Below are positions 1-8,019 of a stretch of DNA of 64,000 nucleotides, piece by piece. Below the pieces are notes generated by a model that searched no databases, had not been told where the DNA came from, and saw nothing but the letters and a program-made list of their open reading frames with translations. Origin of the DNA: Nocardioides sediminis (GTDB lineage Bacteria; Actinomycetota; Actinomycetes; Propionibacteriales; Nocardioidaceae); contig NZ_PZYZ01000002.1 of assembly GCF_003047295.1 (NCBI RefSeq), forward strand, positions 620,001 through 684,000, in the 5' to 3' direction. A program made the translations under genes and the position numbers. Position 1 is the first letter of the stretch, and every line of letters begins with the position of its first letter.

Positions 1-148
1 CGGGCGCATGGCCTTCTCAATGCCGGCCGTCCTCCGGTCCTTTCCGCCCCCGCCCGTGCGGGTGGGGTCGCCTCATCGTGCGGCCCGCGGCGGGTACCGA
101 GCGAGCTCACCCGATGGGCCGACCGGTTCGGCCGACAAGGAGCACGCC

Positions 149-604
149 ATGACGGATCGCACGCACACCACCACCCGGACCGGGCGGCGTACGCCCGTCC
201 AGGCTGCCGCCGCCCTGGTGGGGATGGTCTTCCTGCTGGTGGGGATCCTGGGGTTCATCCCCGGCATCACCACGAACTACGACGGCCTCGAGGCCGCGGG
301 GCACGAGTCGCACGCAGAGCTGCTGGGCATCTTCCAGGTCTCGGTGCTGCACAACGTGGTCCACCTGCTCTTCGGCGCCGCGGGCCTCGCGATGGCTCGG
401 ACCGCCTCCACGGCGAAGGCGTTCCTGATCGGCGGCGGCGCGGTCTACCTCGTGCTGTGGCTCTACGGCCTGCTGGTCGACAAGGCGTCACAGGCCAACT
501 TCGTCCCGCTCAACACCGCCGACGACTGGCTGCACTTCGTGCTCGGCGTGGGCATGATCGGCCTGGGCGTGGCACTGGGGCGCGGGACCGGTCACCACCG
601 CTGA
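149..604 (+). CDS. DUF4383 domain-containing membrane protein
   Basis: This is a 151-residue protein with four hydrophobic stretches (about residues 20-40, 62-82, 90-110 and 125-145), so it should sit in the cytoplasmic membrane. The layout and the central HNVVHLLFG stretch match the DUF4383 family, whose function is unknown. The ATG at 149 was chosen over an upstream in-frame start at 8 because AAGGAG lies at 137-142, at good spacing, and the extra upstream residues look non-coding. It precedes the phosphoketolase gene by about 95 bp on the same strand; any functional link is unproven. Confidence 0.85.
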   Translation: MTDRTHTTTRTGRRTPVQAAAALVGMVFLLVGILGFIPGITTNYDGLEAAGHESHAELLGIFQVSVLHNVVHLLFGAAGLAMARTASTAKAFLIGGGAVYLVLWLYGLLVDKASQANFVPLNTADDWLHFVLGVGMIGLGVALGRGTGHHR

Positions 605-699
605 GCCCCGCCGGTGCCGATCTCTGGTCGACGGCGGCTGATGGTCGGTAGTTTGACCGTGCCGTGCTGATCTCCCGCACCCGAGACGAGGACGAGCCC

Positions 700-3135
700 G
701 TGCCGGACCACGCTTCCCTGGACGAGACCACCGCCCGCCTCGCCGAGCCGGACGGCGCGGACCTCGCGTCGCTGGACGCCTGGTGGCGGGCCAACAACTA
801 CCTGACGGTCGGGCAGATCTACCTGATGGCCAACCCGCTGCTCCGGGAGCCGCTGCGCGCCGAGCACGTCAAGCCGCGGCTGCTCGGGCACTGGGGGACG
901 AGCCCGGGGCTGTCGTTCGTCTACGCGCACGCGTCGTGGCTGGTCCGCGAGACGGGCCAGGAGATGATCTACCTCGCCGGGCCCGGGCACGGGGGTCCGG
1001 CCCTGGTGGCCGCGGGCTACCTCGAGGGGACCTACACCGAGACCTACCCGGACGTCACGCTCGACGCCGAGGGGATGCGCCGGCTGTTCCGGCAGTTCTC
1101 GGCCCCCGGCGGCATCCCCAGCCACGTCTCGGTCACCACGCCCGGCTCGATCCACGAGGGCGGCGAGCTGGGCTACGTCCTGGTGCACGCCTTCGGCGCC
1201 GTGATGGACAACCCCGACCTGGTGGCGCTGGCGGTGGTGGGCGACGGCGAGGCCGAGACGGGCCCGCTCGAGGGCTCGTGGAAGGGCGTCTCCTTCCTCA
1301 ACCCCGCGCGGGACGGTGCCGTCCTCCCGGTGCTGCACCTCAACGGCGCCAAGATCGCCGGGCCCACGGTGCTCGGCCGCAAGGACCCCGCGGAGGTGCG
1401 GTCGCTGCTCGAGGGGCACGGGTACGACGTCCTCGAGGTCGAGGGCGCCGACCTGCCCGGCATGCACCACCGCTTCGCCGCGACGCTCGCCACGGCGTGG
1501 TCGCGGATCCGGGGCATCCAGGAGGCCGCCCGCTCGGGCGACTGGGACGGCACCCGTCCCCGCTGGCCGCTCATCGTGCTCCGCACCCCCAAGGGCTGGA
1601 CCGGACCCGACGTCGTCGACGGCGTGCAGGTGCAGGGCACCTTCCGGTCCCACCAGGTGCCGCTGTCCGGCGTCAAGGACGACCCGGACCACCTGCGGCT
1701 GCTCGAGGAGTGGATGCGGTCCTACCGGCCCGAGGAGCTCTTCGACGACGACGGCTCGCCGACCGAGGTGGTCCGGCGCGCCAACCCCGGCGGCGAGCTG
1801 CGGATGAGCGCGAGCCCGCACGCCAACGGCGGGGTGCTGACGCGTCCGCTGGAGCTGCCCGACCACCGCCGGTACGCCGTCGACGTGCCGTCCCCGGGCG
1901 GCGTACGGCAGGAGTCCACGCGGCGGCTCGGGGAGATGCTGCGCGACGTGTACGCCGCCAACCCCGACCGCTTCCGGCTCTTCTGCCCCGACGAGACCAC
2001 CAGCAACCGGCTCGGCGCGGTCCTCGAGGTCTCCGACCGCGGGTTCGCCGAGCGGGTGCTCGACACCGACGAGCACCTCTCGCGCGACGGCCGCGTCATG
2101 GAGGTGCTCTCCGAGCACAACTGCCACGGCTGGCTCGAGGGCTACACGCTGACGGGCCGGCACGGCATGTTCGCGACCTACGAGGCGTTCGCGATGGTGA
2201 GCGCGTCGCAGACCATCCAGCACGCCAAGTGGCTGCAGGAGGCCGAGCACCTGCCCTGGCGTGCGCGGGTGCCCAGCCTCAACGTCCTGCTCACCTCCAC
2301 CGCCTGGCGCAACGACCACAACGGCTTCAGCCACCAGGGCCCCGGTCTCATCCAGAACGTCATCAACACCCGCGGCACCATCGGCCGGGTCTACCTCCCC
2401 CCGGACGCCAACTGCCTGCTGTCGGTGGCCGACCACTGCCTGCGGTCCACGTCGTACGTCAACCTCATCGTCATCGACAAGCAGCCCCAGCTGCAGTACC
2501 TCACCGCCGCCGAGGCCGACGAGCACTGCGCGCGCGGCTCGGGGGTGTGGGAGTGGGCCGGCACGGACGACGGCACCGCCGACCCCGACATCGTGCTCGC
2601 GTGCGCCGGTGACGTGGTCACCATGGAGACCGTCGCCGCCGCCCGGATCCTGCGCGAGCACCTGCCCCACTTCCGCACCCGCGTGGTCAACGTCGTGGAC
2701 CTGATGGCGCTGACGCGCGGCCGCGACCACCCGCACGGGATGGGGGAGACGCTCTTCAACGAGCTGTTCACCGACCACGTCGACGTGGTCTTCGCCTTCC
2801 ACGGCTACCCGGGGGCCATCCACCAGCTCGTCCACGGTCGCCCGGACGCCGACCGGTTCCGGGTGCGCGGCTTCATCGAGGAGGGCACCACGACCACGCC
2901 CTTCGACATGGTCGTGCGCAACCGGGTCTCGCGCTACCACCTGGTGATGGACGCGATCAACAACGCCCGGCGCACGCCGCCGGGGGCCAGCGACCTCAAG
3001 GCGTGGTGCGAGGAGCGGCTCGTGGCGCACGAGGCCTACGTCGTGGAGCACCTGCAGGACATGCCCGAGGTCCGCGACTGGGTGATGCCCGATCACCCGC
3101 ATCAGGTGAGGGATGAGGGCCCGGGGTCGTCCTAG
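700..3135 (+). CDS. xfp: Phosphoketolase (xylulose-5-phosphate/fructose-6-phosphate)
   Basis: This ThDP-dependent enzyme should split xylulose 5-phosphate and/or fructose 6-phosphate with inorganic phosphate, giving acetyl phosphate plus a shorter sugar phosphate. At 811 residues it has family length. The N-terminal LTVGQIYLMANPLL, the GHWGTSPGLSF stretch, the glycine-rich VVGDGEAETGPLEGSWKG ThDP/Mg region and the C-terminal GYPGAIHQLVHGR all fit. GTG 700 is preferred because a GAGG-type ribosome site sits about 8 bp upstream and the protein then begins like its relatives. An in-frame GTG at 664, 9 nt after a TAGTTT -10-like hexamer, is the alternative. Its product feeds ackA and pta about 3.7 kb downstream. 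Confidence 0.95.
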   Translation: MPDHASLDETTARLAEPDGADLASLDAWWRANNYLTVGQIYLMANPLLREPLRAEHVKPRLLGHWGTSPGLSFVYAHASWLVRETGQEMIYLAGPGHGGPALVAAGYLEGTYTETYPDVTLDAEGMRRLFRQFSAPGGIPSHVSVTTPGSIHEGGELGYVLVHAFGAVMDNPDLVALAVVGDGEAETGPLEGSWKGVSFLNPARDGAVLPVLHLNGAKIAGPTVLGRKDPAEVRSLLEGHGYDVLEVEGADLPGMHHRFAATLATAWSRIRGIQEAARSGDWDGTRPRWPLIVLRTPKGWTGPDVVDGVQVQGTFRSHQVPLSGVKDDPDHLRLLEEWMRSYRPEELFDDDGSPTEVVRRANPGGELRMSASPHANGGVLTRPLELPDHRRYAVDVPSPGGVRQESTRRLGEMLRDVYAANPDRFRLFCPDETTSNRLGAVLEVSDRGFAERVLDTDEHLSRDGRVMEVLSEHNCHGWLEGYTLTGRHGMFATYEAFAMVSASQTIQHAKWLQEAEHLPWRARVPSLNVLLTSTAWRNDHNGFSHQGPGLIQNVINTRGTIGRVYLPPDANCLLSVADHCLRSTSYVNLIVIDKQPQLQYLTAAEADEHCARGSGVWEWAGTDDGTADPDIVLACAGDVVTMETVAAARILREHLPHFRTRVVNVVDLMALTRGRDHPHGMGETLFNELFTDHVDVVFAFHGYPGAIHQLVHGRPDADRFRVRGFIEEGTTTTPFDMVVRNRVSRYHLVMDAINNARRTPPGASDLKAWCEERLVAHEAYVVEHLQDMPEVRDWVMPDHPHQVRDEGPGSS

Positions 3136-3190
3136 CGTGCTTGGCAGCCCGCAGACCGTCCGGTCCGGGGACGACCGCCAGGAGGCTCGC

Positions 3191-4690
3191 ATGGCCAACG
3201 CTCCCAACATCCTCGTCATCTGGGGCGACGACATCGGCATCAGCAACCTCAGCTGCTACAGCGACGGGCTGATGGGCTACCGGACGCCCAACATCGACCG
3301 GATCGCCCACGAGGGGGTGCGCTTCACCGACTACTACGGCGAGCAGAGCTGCACGGCCGGCCGAGCGGCCTTCATCACCGGGCAGAACCCCTATCGCACC
3401 GGTCTCACCAAGGTGGGCATGCCGGGCGCCGACATCGGGCTGCGTGCGGAGGACCCGACCATCGCCACGGCGCTGAAGAACCTCGGCTACGCCACCGGCC
3501 AGTTCGGCAAGAACCACTTCGGCGACCGCGACGAGTTCCTGCCGACCATGCACGGCTTCGACGAGTTCTTCGGCAACCTCTACCACCTCAACGCCGAGGA
3601 GGAGCCCGAGCTCGACGACTACCCGACGGAGGAGGACTTCCCCGACTTCCGCAAGAACTTCGGACCGCGTGGCGTCATCCACTCGTGGGCCAACGGGGAC
3701 GGCACCCAGCGGATCGAGGACACCGGTCCGCTCACGAGGGAGCGGATGAAGACCATCGACGACGAGGTCGTCCCCGAGGCACTGCGCTTCATGCGCGACG
3801 CGAAGGACGCCGAGACCCCGTTCTTCCTGTGGCTCAACACCACCCACATGCACTTCCGCACCCACGTCAAGGACGGCAGCCGGGGCAAGGCCGGTCGATG
3901 GCAGTCGGAGTACCACGACACGATGTGCGACCACGACGAGCTCGTCGGGAAGGTGCTCGACTGGCTCGACGGGCAGGGGCTGGCCGATGACACGATCGTC
4001 ATCTACTCCACCGACAACGGGCCGCACATGAACACCTGGCCCGACGGCGGCATGACGCCGTTCCGCAACGAGAAGAACTCCAACTGGGAGGGCGCCTACC
4101 GGGTGCCGGCGATGGTCCGCTGGCCCGGCCGTTTCCCGGCCGGCGAGGTGCGCAACGGGATCGTCAGCCACGGCGACTGGTTCGTGACGCTGCTGGCGGC
4201 GGCGGGCGACGCGGACGTGAAGGACCGGTTGAAGCAGGGCACGGACCTGGCGGGGGCGTCGTACAAGGTCCACCTCGACGGCCACGACCAGCTCGCCTAC
4301 ATCTCGGGGGACGCCGACCAGAGCGCGCGCCAGCACTTCTTCTACGTCTCCGACGACGGCGACCTCACCGCGCTGCGCTACGACAACTGGAAGGTCGTCT
4401 TCATGGAGCAGCGAGCCACCGGCACGCTCAACGTGTGGGCCGAGCCGTACACGGAACTCCGCGTGCCCAAGATCTTCAACCTGCGCACCGACCCCTACGA
4501 GCGGGCCGACATCACGTCGAACACCTACTACGACTGGCTGCTCGACCACGCCTGGGTGCTCGTGCCCTCCCAGGCCTACGTCGCGCGGATGCTCAGGTCC
4601 CTGGTCGAGTTCCCACCGAGGCAGGAGGCGGCCACCTTCACGGTGGGCAAGGTGATGGAGAAGATGCGTGCCGGCATCCCGAGCGCCTGA
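3191..4690 (+). CDS. Type I arylsulfatase
   Basis: A 499-residue sulfatase of the alkaline-phosphatase superfamily, which hydrolyses sulfate esters using a formylglycine made from an active-site cysteine. The N-terminal NILVIWGDD carries the metal-binding aspartates. The modification motif is C-T-A-G-R near residue 56 (family pattern C-x-P/A-x-R), and a second metal site is visible in STDNGPH near residue 276. No signal peptide is seen, so it is probably cytoplasmic. ATG 3191 follows an AGGAGG-like site. Its last 23 bp overlap the formylglycine-generating enzyme gene, which strongly suggests the two are made together. The natural substrate cannot be read from sequence. Confidence 0.93.
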   Translation: MANAPNILVIWGDDIGISNLSCYSDGLMGYRTPNIDRIAHEGVRFTDYYGEQSCTAGRAAFITGQNPYRTGLTKVGMPGADIGLRAEDPTIATALKNLGYATGQFGKNHFGDRDEFLPTMHGFDEFFGNLYHLNAEEEPELDDYPTEEDFPDFRKNFGPRGVIHSWANGDGTQRIEDTGPLTRERMKTIDDEVVPEALRFMRDAKDAETPFFLWLNTTHMHFRTHVKDGSRGKAGRWQSEYHDTMCDHDELVGKVLDWLDGQGLADDTIVIYSTDNGPHMNTWPDGGMTPFRNEKNSNWEGAYRVPAMVRWPGRFPAGEVRNGIVSHGDWFVTLLAAAGDADVKDRLKQGTDLAGASYKVHLDGHDQLAYISGDADQSARQHFFYVSDDGDLTALRYDNWKVVFMEQRATGTLNVWAEPYTELRVPKIFNLRTDPYERADITSNTYYDWLLDHAWVLVPSQAYVARMLRSLVEFPPRQEAATFTVGKVMEKMRAGIPSA

Positions 4691-5636
4691 GCGCGGCCGC
4701 GAGCTCGTCGACCTGCCCGGCGGGGCGTTTCGCATGGGTTCCGACGACCACTACCCCGAGGAGGCGCCCAGCCACCTGGTGCGCGTGGGCGCCTTCGCGA
4801 TCAGCCCCACGGCGGTCACCAACGCCGAGTTCGCACGGTTCGTGCGCCGGACCGGCTACGTCACCGTCGCCGAGCGGCCGCTGGATCCGGCGGAGTTCCC
4901 CGACGCGCCGCCGGAGAACCTCGTGCCCGGCTCGATGGTGTTCACACCGACGTCCGGCCCGGTCGACCTGCGCCACCTGAGCCAGTGGTGGACGTGGACA
5001 CCGGGGGCGAGCTGGCAGGCGCCGTACGGTCCCGGCAGCTCGGTCAAGCGGATCCCGGACCACCCCGTCGTGCACGTGGCCCACGCCGACGCGCGCGCCT
5101 ACGCCGACTGGGCCGGACTCGACCTGCCGACCGAGGCGGAGTGGGAGTACGCCGCCCGCGGCGGGCTCGACGGAGCGCCGTACACGTGGGGCGAGGAGAA
5201 GCGTCCCGGCGGTCGGATCATGGCCAACACCTGGGACGGTCCCGACTTCCCCTGGCGGCACTCGAGGGAGAGCGGCTACCTCCGCACCGCGCCGGTCGGC
5301 AGCTTCCCGGCCAACGGCTTCGGCCTCCACGACATGGCCGGCAACGTCTGGGAGTGGACCGACGACTGGTGGACCAGCCGCCATCCCGACGACGCCGGGT
5401 CCGCCTGCTGCGCACCGGTCGACCCACGGGGCGGTGACGTCGAGGGCAGCCTCGACCCGCGCCAGCCCCAGTTCCGGACCGGCCGCAAGGTCATCAAGGG
5501 CGGGTCGCACCTGTGTGCGGACAGCTACTGCCTGCGGTACCGACCTGCTGCTCGCCGGCCCCAGATGGTCGACACGGGCATGAGCCACGTCGGCTTCCGG
5601 TGCGTCCGGCGTCCCGGTCCCCCGGGCGAGGACTGA
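4668..5636 (+). CDS. Formylglycine-generating enzyme (sulfatase-modifying factor)
   Basis: This 322-residue FGE-sulfatase domain protein should oxidise the motif cysteine of the preceding sulfatase to C-alpha-formylglycine. It opens with the family start LPGGAFRMGSDD, contains LPTEAEWEYAARGG in the middle and the DMAGNVWEWTDDWW signature. Near residue 285 it keeps both catalytic cysteines in the arrangement GGSHLCADSYCLRYR, which separates true copper-type FGEs from related folds. GTG 4668 starts inside the end of the sulfatase gene. The HAD gene begins 4 bp after its stop, so the three form one transcription unit. Confidence 0.92.
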   Translation: MPASRAPERGRELVDLPGGAFRMGSDDHYPEEAPSHLVRVGAFAISPTAVTNAEFARFVRRTGYVTVAERPLDPAEFPDAPPENLVPGSMVFTPTSGPVDLRHLSQWWTWTPGASWQAPYGPGSSVKRIPDHPVVHVAHADARAYADWAGLDLPTEAEWEYAARGGLDGAPYTWGEEKRPGGRIMANTWDGPDFPWRHSRESGYLRTAPVGSFPANGFGLHDMAGNVWEWTDDWWTSRHPDDAGSACCAPVDPRGGDVEGSLDPRQPQFRTGRKVIKGGSHLCADSYCLRYRPAARRPQMVDTGMSHVGFRCVRRPGPPGED

Positions 5637-5640
5637 GCCG

Positions 5641-6558
5641 GTGGACGAGCTGCTGCCCTCATGGCGGCCCGGTGCGACCCGCGACGCGCTGGTCGGCTTC
5701 CTGGACGGCGTCACCGACAGGCCGGTGGACGAGCGTGTCGCCTGCTTCGACAACGACGGCACGCTGTGGTGCGAGCGGCCGACCTACGTCCAGCTCGACT
5801 TCCTCGTCGACCGGCTCACCGCGGCCGTCGCGGAGGACCCGACGCTGGGCGACCAGCCCGAGCTCGCGGCGGTGCTCTCCGGCGACACGGCCGCGATCGG
5901 TGAGATGGGACTGGAGCGGGTCGGGATGGCCCTCACCGGCCTCTGCCGCGGCTGGAGCCCGGAGGAGTTCACTGCGAGCGTCCGGGACTTCATGTCCCGT
6001 GCACAGCACCCCACGCTGGGCCGGCCCCACCGCACGGCGGTCTACCAGCCGATGCTGGAGCTCCTCGACGCCCTCCGCGAGCGCGAGGTCACCGTCACCA
6101 TCGTCACCGGCGGCGGCACCGAGTTCGTGCGGGCCATCAGCGCCGACCTCTACGGCGTGCCACCCGAGTGCGTGGTCGGCACCATGCTCGCCTACGACTA
6201 CGACCGCGACGACCACGGGAGGCCGCGGCTGCGGCGCACGGCGACGCTGTCCGGCGGGGCCAACGAGGGAGCCGCGAAGGTCGGCGCCATCCAGGCACAG
6301 CTCGGCCGGCGCCCCGTGATGGCGGCCGGCAACTCGGTGGGCGACCGCGAGATGCTGGAGTGGGCGGCTGGCGGCGACGGGCCCCGTCTCTCCCTGCTGG
6401 TCGACCACGACGACGCCGTCAGGGAGTTCGCCTACGCCAGCAGTGCCGGGACGTTCACGGAGCAGGAACCGATCGTCGACGTCGCCCGCCGCGCCGGGTG
6501 GACGACGGTCAGCATGGCCCGGGACTGGGACGCCGTGTTCGCCGTGTTCGCTCCGTGA
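5641..6558 (+). CDS. HAD-superfamily hydrolase (phosphoserine phosphatase-like)
   Basis: A 305-residue haloacid dehalogenase-type phosphohydrolase. Motif I is DNDGT near residue 37 (nucleophile and acid aspartates), motif II is the TIVTGGG stretch near residue 154, and GNSVGDREML near residue 230 is the acidic motif IV. The substrate is unknown. The start is a GTG 4 bp after the FGE stop, with no other plausible start nearby. It lies in the sulfatase/FGE operon and overlaps the following small gene by 4 bp (GTGA). A role in processing the product of desulfation is possible but only inferred from position. Confidence 0.85.
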   Translation: MDELLPSWRPGATRDALVGFLDGVTDRPVDERVACFDNDGTLWCERPTYVQLDFLVDRLTAAVAEDPTLGDQPELAAVLSGDTAAIGEMGLERVGMALTGLCRGWSPEEFTASVRDFMSRAQHPTLGRPHRTAVYQPMLELLDALREREVTVTIVTGGGTEFVRAISADLYGVPPECVVGTMLAYDYDRDDHGRPRLRRTATLSGGANEGAAKVGAIQAQLGRRPVMAAGNSVGDREMLEWAAGGDGPRLSLLVDHDDAVREFAYASSAGTFTEQEPIVDVARRAGWTTVSMARDWDAVFAVFAP

Positions 6559-6770
6559 GTGCGAGCCGCCCCGTGGCCAGGGTGATGATCCGCGTGGAGG
6601 ACGAGGTCACCGACGACCTGCTCAGCGCCTGTCCGCAGTGTGCCCGCCGTGACACGTCCCAGACCACGCCCACCGGTCAGGTCCTCGTCCGGTCGGAGCT
6701 CCACGGGGTCATCAACTTCCTCGCCTCCATGGGCCTCACGATCCTCGACGTGGTGACGATCCCCGAGTGA
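6555..6770 (+). CDS. Small conserved-looking protein of unknown function (71 aa)
   Basis: I do not recognise this 71-residue protein. It starts with a GTG overlapping the HAD stop (GTGA), with an in-frame ATG at 6585 as an alternative. It contains a single CPQC pair near residue 26 and then a predicted beta-alpha-beta stretch (VLVRSELHGVINFL ... LTILDVVTIP). That compact, charged and hydrophobic alternation looks like a real folded domain rather than chance translation. Tight coupling to the sulfatase/FGE/HAD genes is the only functional clue. It ends 52 bp before ackA. Confidence 0.6.
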   Translation: MSASRPVARVMIRVEDEVTDDLLSACPQCARRDTSQTTPTGQVLVRSELHGVINFLASMGLTILDVVTIPE

Positions 6771-6810
6771 CCGGGGACGTCGGGGCGTCGCATTCGCCAC
6801 GTGGCGTCGC

Positions 6811-6816
6811 TACGTT
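6811..6816 (+). promoter_or_regulatory. Putative -10 element of ackA, leaderless type
   Basis: TACGTT lies 6 nt before the ackA GTG at 6823, the spacing expected for transcripts that begin at the start codon. No ribosome site is visible between them. A second transcription start inside the xfp-pta run is inferred. Confidence 0.4.
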
Positions 6817-6822
6817 GTCCTC

Positions 6823-8019
6823 GTGTCTGTGCTCGTGCTCAACTGTGGGAGCTCGTCGGTCAAGCTCGCGCTGGTCGACCCCGCCTCCGGCGAGCGCCGG
6901 CTCACCGCGCTGGCGGAGCGCCTCGGCAGCAGCGAGGCGGTGGTCCGGCTGCGGCGGGGCGAGGACGAGCGGACGAGCACGCCCGACGACCCGTCCTCGC
7001 GCGGAGCGGTGACGCACCTCCTGGAGTCGCTGCGGGACGAGGAACGGGACGGGCTCGTCGGCGTCGGCCACCGGGTGGTGCACGGGGGCGACCACTTCAG
7101 CGCGTCGGTCGCGGTCGACGACGCGATCCTGGCCGACCTCCACGGGCTCGTGAACCTCGCACCGCTGCACATGCCTGCCAACCTGCTGGGCATCGAGGCC
7201 GCCCGCGACGCCCTCCCCGGGCTGGCGCAGGTCGCCGTCTTCGACACCGCCTTCCACCAGACGATGCCGCCGGTCGCCTACCGCTACGCCGTCCCGCAGG
7301 AGTGGTACGACGACCACCAGGTGCGGCGCTACGGCTTCCACGGCACCAGCCACCGCTACGTCAGCGCGCGGGCGGCCGAGCTGCTGGGCCGGCCGGCCGA
7401 GGACCTGCGCCTGGTCACCCTGCACCTGGGCAACGGGTGCAGCGCGGCGGCGGTCCGGGGCGGCGACTCGGTCGACACCACCATGGGCCTGACCCCGCTC
7501 GAGGGGCTCGTGATGGGCACGCGCAGCGGCGACGTCGACCCGGGACTGCTCGGCTACGTCGCCGAGCGCCTCGACCTCGACGTCCGGGGTGTCCTCGACG
7601 CGCTCAACACCCGCAGCGGGCTGCTCGGGCTCTCGGGCGTCAGCAACGACATGCGGACCGTCTGCGAGGCGGCCGCCGACGGCTCCGAGGGGGCCCGGCT
7701 GGCCCTCGACGTCTTCTGCTACCGCGCGGCCAAGGCGGTGGGCGCGCTGGCCGTGGCGCTGGGGGGCCTCGACGCGGTCGTCTTCACCGGCGGCATCGGC
7801 GAGCACTCCGCGGAGGTACGACGCCGCGTCCTGTCCCGTCTCGGCGTGCTCGGGCTGGCGGAGGACCCCGATGCCAACGCTGTCGACGGCCGGGGGACGG
7901 ACGGTCGGGTGAGCCGGCCCGGCGACCGGACGGCCCTCGTCGTACCCACCGACGAGGAGCTGCTCATCGCCCGCGACACCGTGCGGCTCGCCGCGCGCAC
8001 CACGGAGGCAGTCGGATGA
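6823..8019 (+). CDS. ackA: Acetate kinase
   Basis: A 398-residue acetate kinase that interconverts acetyl phosphate plus ADP with acetate plus ATP. The first ASKHA motif NCGSSSVK begins near residue 6, GHRVVHGG lies near residue 83, LHLGNGCS near residue 204 is the second signature, and FTGGIGEHS near residue 325 is the adenosine motif. Length is typical. The GTG start has a -10-like TACGTT just upstream and no clear ribosome site. The stop overlaps the pta start (ATGA), the usual ack/pta coupling. With xfp upstream it makes ATP from phosphoketolase-derived acetyl phosphate. Confidence 0.96.
   Translation: MSVLVLNCGSSSVKLALVDPASGERRLTALAERLGSSEAVVRLRRGEDERTSTPDDPSSRGAVTHLLESLRDEERDGLVGVGHRVVHGGDHFSASVAVDDAILADLHGLVNLAPLHMPANLLGIEAARDALPGLAQVAVFDTAFHQTMPPVAYRYAVPQEWYDDHQVRRYGFHGTSHRYVSARAAELLGRPAEDLRLVTLHLGNGCSAAAVRGGDSVDTTMGLTPLEGLVMGTRSGDVDPGLLGYVAERLDLDVRGVLDALNTRSGLLGLSGVSNDMRTVCEAAADGSEGARLALDVFCYRAAKAVGALAVALGGLDAVVFTGGIGEHSAEVRRRVLSRLGVLGLAEDPDANAVDGRGTDGRVSRPGDRTALVVPTDEELLIARDTVRLAARTTEAVG

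Noticed and set aside
48..67. Terminator hairpin near the window start
   Set aside because: The arms CCCCGCCCG and CGGGTGGGG pair with one wobble and only a 2-nt loop, so the structure is doubtful.
592..3246. An 884-residue open frame on the minus strand across xfp
   Set aside because: It is Arg/Val/Gly-rich low-complexity translation opposite a clearly recognised phosphoketolase, a normal shadow in high-GC DNA.
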